Shown here: positions 22,672 to 30,791 of the stretch, piece after piece
Position numbering within the stretch: position 1 is the first letter of the stretch
Layout: each line of letters begins with the position of its first letter
NCBI GenBank assembly: GCA_017438305.1
Contig: JAFRVX010000153.1
Location: forward strand, 1-38,992
Direction of reading: 5' to 3'
Source: Lachnospiraceae bacterium
GTDB lineage: Bacteria > Bacillota > Clostridia > Lachnospirales > Lachnospiraceae
DNA length: 38,992 bases
The notes under the pieces: generated by a model
Told to the model about the DNA's origin: nothing
Seen by the model: the letters and a program-made list of their open reading frames with translations, nothing else
Databases searched by the model: none
Translations under genes and position numbers: made by a program

Positions 22672-24219
22672 ATGATAATGAGAAAACTGACTCAGCAGGT
22701 CATCTGCGATTACGATGATCCTGTTGCCGAGACAAGATCCGGCAAAGTAAGAGGCCAGATTGTAGAAGGCGCTTACCAGTTCCGGGGCATTAAATACGCC
22801 CAGGCAAAACGTTTCCATTTTCCGGAAGAAGTCAGCTGGGAAGGCACGAAAGAAGCCATCAATTACGGCTACTGCTGTCCGGAACCTACCACCAACGTTC
22901 CCCCGGATGCCTATCTGGATCCGCACTTTTATTACCCACAGGATGAGGACTGCCTGTATCTGAATATCTGGACGCCCACCCTGGATCCGTCGGCCAAAAA
23001 GCCGGTCATGGTATGGTTCCACGGCGGCGGCTGGTTCATGGGCTCCGGCGTGGAGATGTACGGCTATGACGGAGAAAACCTTTCCGCCTTCGGCGATGTG
23101 GTGGTAGTGACTTTAAACCACCGGCTGAATATCCTGGGCTTTATGGATCTTTCCGCCTATGGCGATGAATACAAATATTCCGCGAACTGCGGCATCGCCG
23201 ATCTGGTGCAGTCCCTGAAATGGGTCCACGAGAACATCGAAAACTTCGGCGGCGATCCGGGCTCCGTTACCATTATGGGCCAGTCCGGCGGCGGCTCCAA
23301 GGTCCTTTCCATGCTGCAGACTCCGGCAGCGGACGGCCTCTTCCATAAGGCGGTCATGCAGTCAGGCGGCCCCACAGGAAGCCCGGCGGACAAAGAGACC
23401 CGCCTGGAATTCACCGACAGAGTGGTGAAATTCCTGGGACTGACCAAAGAGACCATCAAAGAGATCGAGACCGTCGACTGGTACGATCTGGCGGAAGCCT
23501 ACATGGAAGTGACCAAAGAGATGGGCCAGGAAGGCAAGCGGGTCAACTGGGGTCCCCAGTACGACGGCGATTACTTCTTCGGCCATCCGCTGGTATACGG
23601 TTGGAGAGAAGAGAGCAAGTGCATTCCGATCCTGGGCGGCTCCATTCTGGCGGAATTCACCAGCAACGCCCTCCGGAATCCTTACGGAAAGAGTAAGAAC
23701 GATTTCACCGAAGAGGAGACCAGAAAATATATCGGGGAGAAATACGGCGAGGATAAGGTGGATGACATCATCAAAGCCTTTGAAAAAGCCTATCCCGAAA
23801 AGAAGCTGGCGGACGTGCTCTTCGTGGATACTTCCTTGAGAAAGGGCTTTATCGAATTCCTGAAGGCCAGAGCCTCTCTGGAAGGCGCGGCCCCCTGCTA
23901 CAGCTGGCTGATGACGCTGGAATCTCCCTTTAAGAATGGCTCCCTGCCCTGGCACAACTTTGATGAAGCTTTCATGTTCCACAACGCGGAATACATCGAA
24001 ACCACCTATATCCCCGGCGTGACGGAAAGACTTCAGGATCAGGTGGCCGGCGCCTGGGTGGCCTTTGCCCGGACCGGAAACCCGAACCATGAACTGCTTC
24101 CGGAGTGGAAAGCGGTCACACCGGATACCGTTCCCACCATGCTCTTTGACAGAGAATGCCGTGTAGGCGAGAATCATGATAAAGAACTGATGGAGATCCT
24201 TCCGAAGATGGGATTCTAA
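22672..24219 (+). CDS. type-B carboxylesterase (PF00135), paralogue 4
   Basis: 515 aa, no signal peptide. It shares RKLTQQVICDYDDPV with paralogue 3. It has oxyanion HGGGW (117-121; Trp replaces Phe), Ser205 in MGQSGGG, Glu328 in GGSILAEF and His428 in WHNFDEAF. GAGG lies 9 bases ahead of the ATG at 22672; the ATG at 22678 is an alternative. The arrangement is probably one transcript with paralogue 3, separated by 240 bp of repeat-rich DNA. A hairpin at 24457-24484 ends the unit before the his promoter. Confidence 0.92.
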   Translation: MIMRKLTQQVICDYDDPVAETRSGKVRGQIVEGAYQFRGIKYAQAKRFHFPEEVSWEGTKEAINYGYCCPEPTTNVPPDAYLDPHFYYPQDEDCLYLNIWTPTLDPSAKKPVMVWFHGGGWFMGSGVEMYGYDGENLSAFGDVVVVTLNHRLNILGFMDLSAYGDEYKYSANCGIADLVQSLKWVHENIENFGGDPGSVTIMGQSGGGSKVLSMLQTPAADGLFHKAVMQSGGPTGSPADKETRLEFTDRVVKFLGLTKETIKEIETVDWYDLAEAYMEVTKEMGQEGKRVNWGPQYDGDYFFGHPLVYGWREESKCIPILGGSILAEFTSNALRNPYGKSKNDFTEEETRKYIGEKYGEDKVDDIIKAFEKAYPEKKLADVLFVDTSLRKGFIEFLKARASLEGAAPCYSWLMTLESPFKNGSLPWHNFDEAFMFHNAEYIETTYIPGVTERLQDQVAGAWVAFARTGNPNHELLPEWKAVTPDTVPTMLFDRECRVGENHDKELMEILPKMGF

Positions 24220-24259
24220 GCCATCCGCCTTGGCTTCCCCATACTGGCTTCCCCATACG

Positions 24260-24458
24260 GCTTCCCCTCTGGGGAAGCTGTCTGCCGCAGCCAGACTGAT
24301 GAGGCCCTCTGACCTCATCCACCACCTACGGTGGTCCCCCTTCTCCTCTGTATAAGCAGTCACTAAATTCACACGTCGCTGGCGCTTGTGTTCATTAAGT
24401 GTCTGCATTACCCATAGGGGAAGGCAATACGCTGTCTGCCGCAGGCAGACTGATGAGG
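24260..24458. repeat. family B elements, one interrupted by a palindrome
   Basis: The first copy has GCTTCCCC-TCT-GGGGAAGC (from 24260), then GTCTGCC/GCCAGAC and TGATGAGG. The second begins with inverted CCTCATCC (24313), has ACCACC-TAC-GGTGGT, and resumes with AGGGGAAGG (24416-24424), GTCTGCC-GCA-GGCAGAC and TGATGAGG (24458). Its stem is interrupted by about 60 bp containing a different inverted repeat (24356-24406). Confidence 0.8.
24356..24406. mobile_element. small palindromic insert inside a family B element
   Basis: GCAGTCACTAAATTCACAC (24356-24374) matches the reverse complement of GTGTTCATTAAGTGTCTGC (24388-24406) at 15 of 19 positions. The loop is 13 nt. It splits the CTTCCCC/GGGGAAGG stem of the host element, as expected for a tiny non-autonomous insertion. 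No target duplication can be established. Confidence 0.5.
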
Positions 24459-24484
24459 GACCTTTTTCCTCGGAGAAAGGTCCC
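24457..24484 (+). terminator. hairpin between the esterase pair and the his operon
   Basis: GGGACCTTT (24457-24465) pairs with AAAGGTCCC (24476-24484). Only TGTTTCC follows, so it is a modest terminator. Confidence 0.55.
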
Positions 24485-24510
24485 TGTTTCCTGAAAATGA
24501 AACGGCAAAG

Positions 24511-24583
24511 AAATTCCTGAAATAAAAACAGGGAAATTCCTGAGAATAAACAACAGGAAAAACAGAAAAAACAGAAAAAACAG
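24511..24583. repeat. 23-24 bp repeat followed by short A-rich repeats
   Basis: AAATTCCTGAAATAAAAACA plus GGG (24511) and AAATTCCTGAGAATAAACAA plus CAGG (24534) are adjacent, then AAAAACAG, AAAAAACAG and AAAAAACAG. The last abuts the -35 of the his promoter, so the tract lies where an UP element would. Confidence 0.75.
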
Positions 24584-24612
24584 TTGACTTTAGCGTGATA
24601 AAGTGATAAAGT
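24584..24612 (+). promoter_or_regulatory. his operon promoter
   Basis: TTGACT (24584-24589), 17 bp, TAAAGT (24607-24612), preceded by A-rich repeats. Confidence 0.6.
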
Positions 24613-24645
24613 AGTGAAGCAAACAACGACGGCAGGTTCCTTTTC

Positions 24646-24664
24646 CGGTTCCGGACCGTTTTTT
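24646..24664 (+). promoter_or_regulatory. small terminator-like hairpin in the his leader
   Basis: CGGT-TCCGG-ACCG (24646-24658) is followed by TTTTTT. It lies between the his promoter and hisZ and could act as an attenuator. The stem is only 4 bp, and no T-box signature or run of His codons is visible. Confidence 0.35.
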
Positions 24665-24708
24665 AATTCCATAGATTACTATATAGAGAGAAGTATAGAG
24701 GTATCTCC

Positions 24709-25659
24709 ATGTTATTTGATGAATCCGTACTGGATGAAACAGAAAAAATAATCTATGCGCTCCGGGCGCTGTATCTTCGGTACGGGTACAGTCTGTACCG
24801 GATGAGCAAATTTGAAGAATATGACCTTTACAGCCGCAATAAGGACTTTCTGGTATCTGATGCGGTGATCACCTTTACCGATACGGACGGAAAGCTGATG
24901 GCCCTGAAGCCGGACGTCACCCTTTCCATTATAAAAAACGACCGGGAAGAGGGCGATACCCTGCGGAAACTCTGCTATAACGAAAACGTTTACCGGATCG
25001 CCAAAGGCAGCGGTTCCTTTAAGGAGATCATGCAGACCGGGCTGGAGTGTATCGGTACAATTGATGAGGCCTGTCTTTCAGAGGTGCTGAAGCTGGCCCT
25101 GTTAAGCCTCGGGACCATCAGCAGGAATACGGTGCTGGAGGTATCCGATCTGGATATCCTTTCCTATTTCATCGATGCTGTGGACGAACGGGAAGAGGTC
25201 CGCCGGGCGCTGATGGTCCTGTGCGGAAACCGGAACGAACACGGCATCCGGGAGGAACTTAAGAAGAACGATATTCCCGAAAGCAAGGCAGAACCGCTTT
25301 TCAGGCTGCTTAAGCTGTTCGGCACGCCGGACCAGGTCTTTCCGGAGCTGTTCAGGCTCACGGAAAACACAGAGATCCGGGACGAGGTTCTCCGGCTGAA
25401 GACCAGTCTGGAAAGCCTTAAAGATACAGAAGATTATCCGCATATCCTGGTGGATTTTTCCGTGACCGGGGATATGAATTATTATAACGGCATCATCTTC
25501 AAAGGCTTCATTGCCGGCATCCCGGAAAGCGTGCTTTCCGGCGGACAGTATGACAGGCTGATGCGGAAGATGAACCGGAGATCCCAGGCGGTGGGATTTG
25601 CGGTCTATCTGGATCTCCTGGAGAGGCTGGACGGCCTGAACGAACGGATGGAAAAATAA
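24709..25659 (+). CDS. hisZ: HisZ, ATP phosphoribosyltransferase regulatory subunit
   Basis: 316 aa, a histidyl-tRNA-synthetase-like fold without aminoacylation activity. In species with short HisG it forms the hetero-octamer that catalyses and feedback-regulates the first step of histidine synthesis. The class II-like elements are visible: YSLYRMSKFEEYDLY near the start, DGKLMALKPDVTLSI (60-74) as motif 2-like region, QTGLECIG (108-115), and YYNGIIFKGFIAG with SGGQYDRL towards the end. It is somewhat shorter than typical HisZ. It is first in the operon, 19 bp ahead of hisG. AGAGG precedes the ATG. Confidence 0.9.
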   Translation: MLFDESVLDETEKIIYALRALYLRYGYSLYRMSKFEEYDLYSRNKDFLVSDAVITFTDTDGKLMALKPDVTLSIIKNDREEGDTLRKLCYNENVYRIAKGSGSFKEIMQTGLECIGTIDEACLSEVLKLALLSLGTISRNTVLEVSDLDILSYFIDAVDEREEVRRALMVLCGNRNEHGIREELKKNDIPESKAEPLFRLLKLFGTPDQVFPELFRLTENTEIRDEVLRLKTSLESLKDTEDYPHILVDFSVTGDMNYYNGIIFKGFIAGIPESVLSGGQYDRLMRKMNRRSQAVGFAVYLDLLERLDGLNERMEK

Positions 25660-25678
25660 AGGCTGAAAGGAGAAGGTC

Positions 25679-26299
25679 ATGGACCATTGGATCAATGTTG
25701 CGCTGCCGAAAGGCAGGCTGGGAGAAAGTGTATACAGCCGGTTTGCGAAAGCCGGGTTCCCCTGTCCCGAGATCCTGGAGCCGAACCGGAAGCTGATCTT
25801 TGAGAATGAAGAAGCCCATGTCCGGTATTTCTGGGTGAAGCCCTCGGACGTCACCGTTTATGTGGAGCGGGGCGCTGCGGACGTAGGCGTTGCGGGAAAG
25901 GACATCATTCTGGAATATGATCCGGACGTCTACGAACTGCTGGATCTGCAGGAAGGAAAATGCCGGATGTGCGTTGCCGCACCGGAGGGCTTCTCCTATG
26001 AAGGCATCCGGACGGTCCGGGTGGCCACCAAGTTCGCCCGCATCGCGAGAAACTTCTATGCTTCAGAAGGACGGGACATCGACATCATCCACCTGAACGG
26101 ATCCATCGAGATCGCACCGATCCTGGGGCTTTCCGATGTGATCGTGGATATCGTGGAGACCGGGACCACCTTACGGGAAAACCATCTTTCCGTCATTGAG
26201 GAGATCGTCCCGATAACCGCCCGCCTGATCGCGAATAAATCGTCTTTTATGTTCAAGAAAGAAGCGATAGACCGGATCGTGGAGGGCATGAGGAAGTAG
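25679..26299 (+). CDS. hisG: HisG, ATP phosphoribosyltransferase catalytic subunit, short form
   Basis: 206 aa, the short form that lacks the C-terminal allosteric domain and needs HisZ. It joins ATP and PRPP to phosphoribosyl-ATP. It opens with NVALPKGRLGE, has ADVGVAGKDIIL (64-75) and the PRPP loop DIVETGTTLRENHL (158-171). The GGAG site is well placed. After it the operon is interrupted by a 221-bp non-coding gap with a 20-bp repeat before hisD. Confidence 0.96.
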   Translation: MDHWINVALPKGRLGESVYSRFAKAGFPCPEILEPNRKLIFENEEAHVRYFWVKPSDVTVYVERGAADVGVAGKDIILEYDPDVYELLDLQEGKCRMCVAAPEGFSYEGIRTVRVATKFARIARNFYASEGRDIDIIHLNGSIEIAPILGLSDVIVDIVETGTTLRENHLSVIEEIVPITARLIANKSSFMFKKEAIDRIVEGMRK

Positions 26300-26360
26300 T
26301 GACAGGAACTCCCGGGAACAGAAATGTCCGGAACAGGATCCGGGAAATATGGATCTGCCA

Positions 26361-26460
26361 AAAACAGATACACACATACAAACACAAAAAAACACACACA
26401 AACACGGATAAATACATACAAACACAAATAGACACATAAAAACACAAATAAACACAGACA
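26361..26460. repeat. exact 20-bp tandem repeat, 5 units, in the his operon
   Basis: The units start at 26361, 26381, 26401, 26421 and 26441. The last two read AACACAAATAGACACATAAA and AACACAAATAAACACAGACA. The tract is almost pure A and C with few G and T, so its RNA would be unstructured. It lies between hisG and hisD. Two GAAAAGGAAG motifs follow, the second serving as the hisD ribosome site. Confidence 0.9.
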
Positions 26461-26520
26461 AATCCGGAAACAGCGGCACGGAAGCTGTGTGAAAAGGAAG
26501 CTTGAAAAGGAAGTGCAGAA

Positions 26521-27798
26521 ATGATAAAGATCATGAAATTTGAAGAAGTGCCGGCGGCCGAGGTCTTTAAGCGGACCGAGCCGAAGGTCAATGTGGAAGC
26601 TGTCGTGGCCCAGATCATAGCCGACGTCATAAAGGACCGGGACAAGGCTGTCCTGGCCTATACGAAGAAGCTGGACGGCTGCGAACTGGAAAGCCTGCAG
26701 GTGAGCGACGAAGAGATGCGGGAGGCCCTGGAACAGACAGAGCCGGCATTCCTGGAGATCCTGAAAAAAGCAGCAGCCAATATCCGGAAATTTCATGAGC
26801 GTCAGGTCCGGAACAGCTTCATCATCAATGACGAGGACGGTGTCGTCATCGGCCAGAAGATCATCCCGGTGGACCGGGCCGGCATCTACGTGCCCGGCGG
26901 CACGGCGCCTCTTTCCTCCACGGTCCTGATGGACGCCATACCAGCAAAGATCGCCGGCTGCAGGGAAGTCATCATGGTCACTCCGCCGGATAAAAACGGA
27001 AAGATCGATCCGTCGATCCTGGCGGCGGCCTATACCGCCGGCGTCGATAAGATATTCAAGGTAGGCGGCGCCCAGGCTATAGCAGCCCTGGCTTACGGAA
27101 CCGAATCGATCCCCAGGGTGGATAAGATCGTGGGTCCCGGAAACGCCTATGTGGCGGAAGCCAAAAAGCAGGTCTACGGGAAGGTCGCCATCGATATGAT
27201 CGCCGGGCCTTCGGAGATCCTGGTGATCGCCGACGGAAAGACGAACCCGAAGTATGCGGCGGCGGATCTTTTGTCCCAGGCGGAGCACGACAGGATGGCC
27301 AGCGCTGTGATGATCACGGATTCTTATGATCTTGCGGTTCAGGTCCAGGCGGAGATCGAACGCCAGCTGCCCCTTCTTGACCGGGCCGAGATCGCCCGGG
27401 CATCCGTGGAGGATAACGGGAAGATCATCGTCTGCAGCGATCTGAAGCAGGCGGTGGAGATCTCCAATGAGATCGCTCCCGAGCATCTGGAACTCTGCGT
27501 GGATGATCCCTTCGATTATCTGGACAGCATCCGTCATGCGGGTTCGATCTTCATGGGCCGCAATTGTCCGGAAGCCCTGGGCGACTATATGGCCGGACCC
27601 AATCATACGCTTCCCACCAGCGGGACCGCGAAGTTTTCAAGCCCCCTTTCCGTAGATGATTTTATCAAAAAGACCCAGTATACTTATTTTACAAAGGACG
27701 CCTTAAGCCGGATGGCTTATGACATCGAAGCCTTTGCGAAGAAGGAAGGACTGACCGGGCACGCGAAAAGCGCGGTGATCCGGCTGGAGGAAGCGTGA
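26521..27798 (+). CDS. hisD: HisD, histidinol dehydrogenase
   Basis: 425 aa. Oxidises L-histidinol to histidine in two NAD-dependent steps with zinc. The metal ligands are visible: Gln253 and His256 (SQAEHD), Asp355 (GDYMAGPNH) and His414 (TGHAKS). The catalytic pair is Glu321-His322 (PEHLEL). GIYVPGGTAPLSSTVLM (121-137) and VGPGNAYVAEAKKQV (204-218) are signature segments. AAGGAA lies 8 bases ahead of the ATG. It is followed by hisC after 18 bp. Confidence 0.97.
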   Translation: MIKIMKFEEVPAAEVFKRTEPKVNVEAVVAQIIADVIKDRDKAVLAYTKKLDGCELESLQVSDEEMREALEQTEPAFLEILKKAAANIRKFHERQVRNSFIINDEDGVVIGQKIIPVDRAGIYVPGGTAPLSSTVLMDAIPAKIAGCREVIMVTPPDKNGKIDPSILAAAYTAGVDKIFKVGGAQAIAALAYGTESIPRVDKIVGPGNAYVAEAKKQVYGKVAIDMIAGPSEILVIADGKTNPKYAAADLLSQAEHDRMASAVMITDSYDLAVQVQAEIERQLPLLDRAEIARASVEDNGKIIVCSDLKQAVEISNEIAPEHLELCVDDPFDYLDSIRHAGSIFMGRNCPEALGDYMAGPNHTLPTSGTAKFSSPLSVDDFIKKTQYTYFTKDALSRMAYDIEAFAKKEGLTGHAKSAVIRLEEA

Positions 27799-27816
27799 GA
27801 TCCGGGAGGACAGGAA

Positions 27817-28881
27817 ATGAGCCGCTTTTTTTCTGAAAAATGGAAGGACCTCGAGCCTTATGTGCCGGGAGAGCAGCCGACGGACCAGCAGTATGTGAAG
27901 CTGAATACCAACGAATCGCCCTTTCCGCCCTCAGAGAAGGCTGTTGAAAGAGCCCGGGAAGAAGCCGGAAAGCTGATGCTGTATTCTGACCCGTCGTGCA
28001 CGGAACTGACAAAATGCTTCGCGGCGCTCTACGGAATCCGGGAAGATCAGGTGATCTTCGGAAACGGTTCGGACGAGATCCTGAATTTTGCCTTTATGGC
28101 TTTCTGCGACGAGGATCATCCGGCACTTTTCCCGGATATCACCTATGGTTTCTATCCGGTCTTTGCCGCCCTGAACCACGTGCCCTATACGGAAATTCCC
28201 TTAAGGGAGGATTTCTCCATCGACACAGCGCCTTATCTTAACCGTAACCGGCCGATCTTCATCGCCAATCCCAACGCCCCCACGGGGCTGTCTCTTCCGG
28301 TCTCCGCCATTGAAGAGATCCTGAAGACCAATCCGGATTCGGTGGTGGTGATCGATGAGGCCTATGTGGATTTCGGGGGAGAATCCTGTGTGCCGCTGAT
28401 CGAAAAGTACGATAACCTGCTGGTGGTGCAGACCTTCTCCAAGTCCCGCTCCCTGGCAGGCGCCAGACTCGGCATGGGGACCGGAAACGAAGCGCTGATC
28501 CGGGAGCTTCATACCATCCGCTATTCCACGAATCCCTATAACGTGAACCGGATGACCATGGCCGCCGGTATCGGCGCCGTTGAGGATGAAGCCTATACCC
28601 GGAGGAATATTGAGATCATAAAGCAGAACCGGGCCTGGACCTGCGAAGCCCTTACCGCTCTGGGATTTTCTGTGATCCCCTCCGACGCCAACTTCCTGTT
28701 TGCGTCTTCTGACCGTATCGACGGCGGGACACTGTACCGGAAGCTTAAGGAAAAGGGCGTCCTGGTGCGGCATTTTGACAAAGAACGCATAAAAGGGTAT
28801 AATCGGATCACCATCGGGACCAGAGAACAGATGGAGATCCTTGTGGATAAAATTAAGGAAATACTGGAGGAACAGCCGTGA
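27817..28881 (+). CDS. hisC: HisC, histidinol-phosphate aminotransferase
   Basis: 354 aa, fold-type I PLP enzyme that converts imidazole acetol phosphate and glutamate to histidinol phosphate. It has LNTNESPFPPS (29-39), FGNGSDEIL (81-89), NPNAPTG (151-157), the PLP-contacting DEAYVDF (180-186) and Lys209 in TFSKSRSLAGARLG as the Schiff-base lysine. GGAGG lies 7 bases before the ATG. Its stop codon overlaps the GTG start of hisB, so the two are translationally coupled. Confidence 0.96.
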   Translation: MSRFFSEKWKDLEPYVPGEQPTDQQYVKLNTNESPFPPSEKAVERAREEAGKLMLYSDPSCTELTKCFAALYGIREDQVIFGNGSDEILNFAFMAFCDEDHPALFPDITYGFYPVFAALNHVPYTEIPLREDFSIDTAPYLNRNRPIFIANPNAPTGLSLPVSAIEEILKTNPDSVVVIDEAYVDFGGESCVPLIEKYDNLLVVQTFSKSRSLAGARLGMGTGNEALIRELHTIRYSTNPYNVNRMTMAAGIGAVEDEAYTRRNIEIIKQNRAWTCEALTALGFSVIPSDANFLFASSDRIDGGTLYRKLKEKGVLVRHFDKERIKGYNRITIGTREQMEILVDKIKEILEEQP

Positions 28882-29465
28882 GAAGCGCAGAGATCATCCG
28901 GCGTACAGCCGAAACGGATATTGAACTGAGCCTGGAGATAGAAGGAAGCGGCGAGAGCGAGATCGAGACCGGCGTAGGCTTTCTTGACCATATGCTGACG
29001 CTTTTTTCCCGCCACGGGCGGTTCAACCTTTCCGTCAGCTGCAAGGGAGATACCTATGTGGACGACCATCATTCCGTGGAAGACATCGGCATTGCCCTGG
29101 GACAGGCCTTTAAGCAGGCCCTTTCCGATAAGCGGGGTATCGTCCGCTACGGCCAGTCGCTCCTTCCCATGGATGAGACCCTGATCCTGGCGGCGGTGGA
29201 TCTTTCCGGAAGAAGTTATCTGAACTGCGATCTTTCCCTTCCGGCAGAGAAGGTGGGAACTTTTGATACGGAGCTCGTGGAGGAGTTTTTCCTGGGCTTC
29301 GTGCGGAACGCGGAATGCACGCTTCACCTGAAAAAACTGGAAGGAAAGAACACCCATCATATCATTGAAGGAACCTTCAAAGCCTTTGCCAGGGCTTTGA
29401 AGCAGGCGGTCTCCATCGATCCGGACTTTGCGGACGAGATCCCTTCGACCAAAGGAGTGCTCTGA
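28878..29465 (+). CDS. hisB: HisB, imidazoleglycerol-phosphate dehydratase
   Basis: 195 aa, single-domain form without the histidinol phosphatase part, consistent with the separate PHP phosphatase at the operon end. The two metal-binding His clusters are present: DDHHSVEDIG (about 61-70) and THHIIEGTFKAFARAL (about 159-174), with GVGFLDHMLTLFSRHG (33-48). It starts with GTG (28878-28880) behind GGAGG, overlapping hisC by 4 bp, and its stop overlaps the hisH start by one base. Confidence 0.96.
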   Translation: MRSAEIIRRTAETDIELSLEIEGSGESEIETGVGFLDHMLTLFSRHGRFNLSVSCKGDTYVDDHHSVEDIGIALGQAFKQALSDKRGIVRYGQSLLPMDETLILAAVDLSGRSYLNCDLSLPAEKVGTFDTELVEEFFLGFVRNAECTLHLKKLEGKNTHHIIEGTFKAFARALKQAVSIDPDFADEIPSTKGVL

Positions 29466-30076
29466 TGAACGCCATAGTGGATTACGGTGTCGGAAATCTG
29501 TTCTCTCTGGAAAGCTCCTTCAGAGCGATAGGAGAAGCGGTGACGGTCACTTCCGATCCGGAAGTCCTTAAGACAGCAGACCGGATCATCCTTCCGGGCG
29601 TCGGTGCCTTCAGGGATGCGGCGGAAAAGCTGAACACCACCGGCCTGGGGCCGGCGGTGAAAGAGCTGGCGCTTTCCGGAAAACCGCTTCTGGGGATCTG
29701 CCTCGGCATGCAGCTTCTGTTTGAAAAGAGCTATGAATACGGAGAATATGAAGGCCTTTCCCTGATCCCGGGGAAGGTGAAGGCAATTAAAGACGTGACG
29801 GGAGATGCGCTGAAGATCCCCCATATCGGGTGGAACGCTCTGATTTTCAGGAAGCCCTCGGTGCTGTTTCATGATATCCGGGAAGGAGACCACGTCTATT
29901 TTGTCCATTCCTATTACGCCGATGAGTGCGAAGCCCATACCACGGCGGTCACGGAATACGGCGCCTGTCTTACGGCGTCGGTGGAAAAAGACAATATTTT
30001 CGGCTGCCAGTTCCATCCGGAAAAGAGCGGCAGCGTGGGGCTTCGGATCCTGAAGGCCTTCTGTGAGGTAGAATAA
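29465..30076 (+). CDS. hisH: HisH, glutaminase subunit of imidazole glycerol phosphate synthase
   Basis: 203 aa, class I glutamine amidotransferase that supplies ammonia to HisF. The triad is Cys79 (GICLGMQLL), His184 and Glu186 (QFHPEKS). VDYGVGNLFSL (5-15) and ILPGVGAFRDA (42-52) are typical. It is coupled to hisB (TGATG junction) and lies one base before hisA. Confidence 0.96.
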   Translation: MNAIVDYGVGNLFSLESSFRAIGEAVTVTSDPEVLKTADRIILPGVGAFRDAAEKLNTTGLGPAVKELALSGKPLLGICLGMQLLFEKSYEYGEYEGLSLIPGKVKAIKDVTGDALKIPHIGWNALIFRKPSVLFHDIREGDHVYFVHSYYADECEAHTTAVTEYGACLTASVEKDNIFGCQFHPEKSGSVGLRILKAFCEVE

Positions 30077-30077
30077 G

Positions 30078-30791
30078 ATGATACTGTTTCCGGCCATTGA
30101 TCTTTACGATCACAAAGCCGTCCGGCTGTTTAAAGGCGATTATGATCAGATGACCGTCTATTCAGACGATCCTGCCTCCATTGCGGAGGATTTTCTGAAA
30201 TGCGGCGCTTCCCATATCCATCTGGTGGATCTGGAAGGAGCAAAGTCCGGCGAGACGCCGAATCTTCAGGATGTTCTGGAGATCAAAAAACGGACAGGGG
30301 CCTTCTGTGAGATCGGCGGCGGCATCCGCAGCATGGAGACCGTAAAGCGGTATCTGGGAAGCGGCGTCGACCGGGTGATCCTGGGAACGGCGGCAGTGCA
30401 GGACGAAGCTTTTCTTCTGAAGGCTGTGGATACTTACAAAGAAAGGATCGCCGTCGGCGCCGATATACGGGACGGTTTTATTGCCGTTAAGGGTTGGCTT
30501 CAGAAAACAGCCGTCTCCTGCGAGGATTTTTTCCGGCGCATGGAGGAGATCGGCATCGATACCGTCATCTGCACCGATATATCCAAAGACGGCGCCATGC
30601 AGGGCACCAACCGGGACCTTTATAAGAGACTTTCCGAAACCTTCCGGGTGAAGATCACCGCCTCCGGCGGGGTATCCTCCCTGGAGGATCTGCGGGCCCT
30701 GAAGGCTATGGGCCTTTACGCCGCCATCATCGGAAAAGCCTACTATACCGGCGCAGTCTCATTAAAAGAAGCGGTGGAGGAAATCGAGTGA
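30078..30791 (+). CDS. hisA: HisA, ProFAR isomerase
   Basis: 237 aa TIM barrel that isomerises the aminoaldose ProFAR to the ketose PRFAR. Asp8 (FPAIDLYDHKAVRL) and Asp129 (GADIRDG) are the acid/base pair. The phosphate sites GGGIRSMETV (80-89) and TASGGVSSLEDL (about 194-205) are intact. The stop codon overlaps the GTG of hisF by 4 bp. Confidence 0.96.
   Translation: MILFPAIDLYDHKAVRLFKGDYDQMTVYSDDPASIAEDFLKCGASHIHLVDLEGAKSGETPNLQDVLEIKKRTGAFCEIGGGIRSMETVKRYLGSGVDRVILGTAAVQDEAFLLKAVDTYKERIAVGADIRDGFIAVKGWLQKTAVSCEDFFRRMEEIGIDTVICTDISKDGAMQGTNRDLYKRLSETFRVKITASGGVSSLEDLRALKAMGLYAAIIGKAYYTGAVSLKEAVEEIE

Noticed and set aside
24590..24708. T-box riboswitch upstream of hisZ
   Set aside because: I looked for the conserved T-box motif and specifier stem; neither is visible in the short leader.
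26056..27606. A 516-codon minus-strand frame opposite hisG and hisD
   Set aside because: It lies antisense to conserved his genes and includes the A/C-rich repeat; it is a codon-bias shadow.
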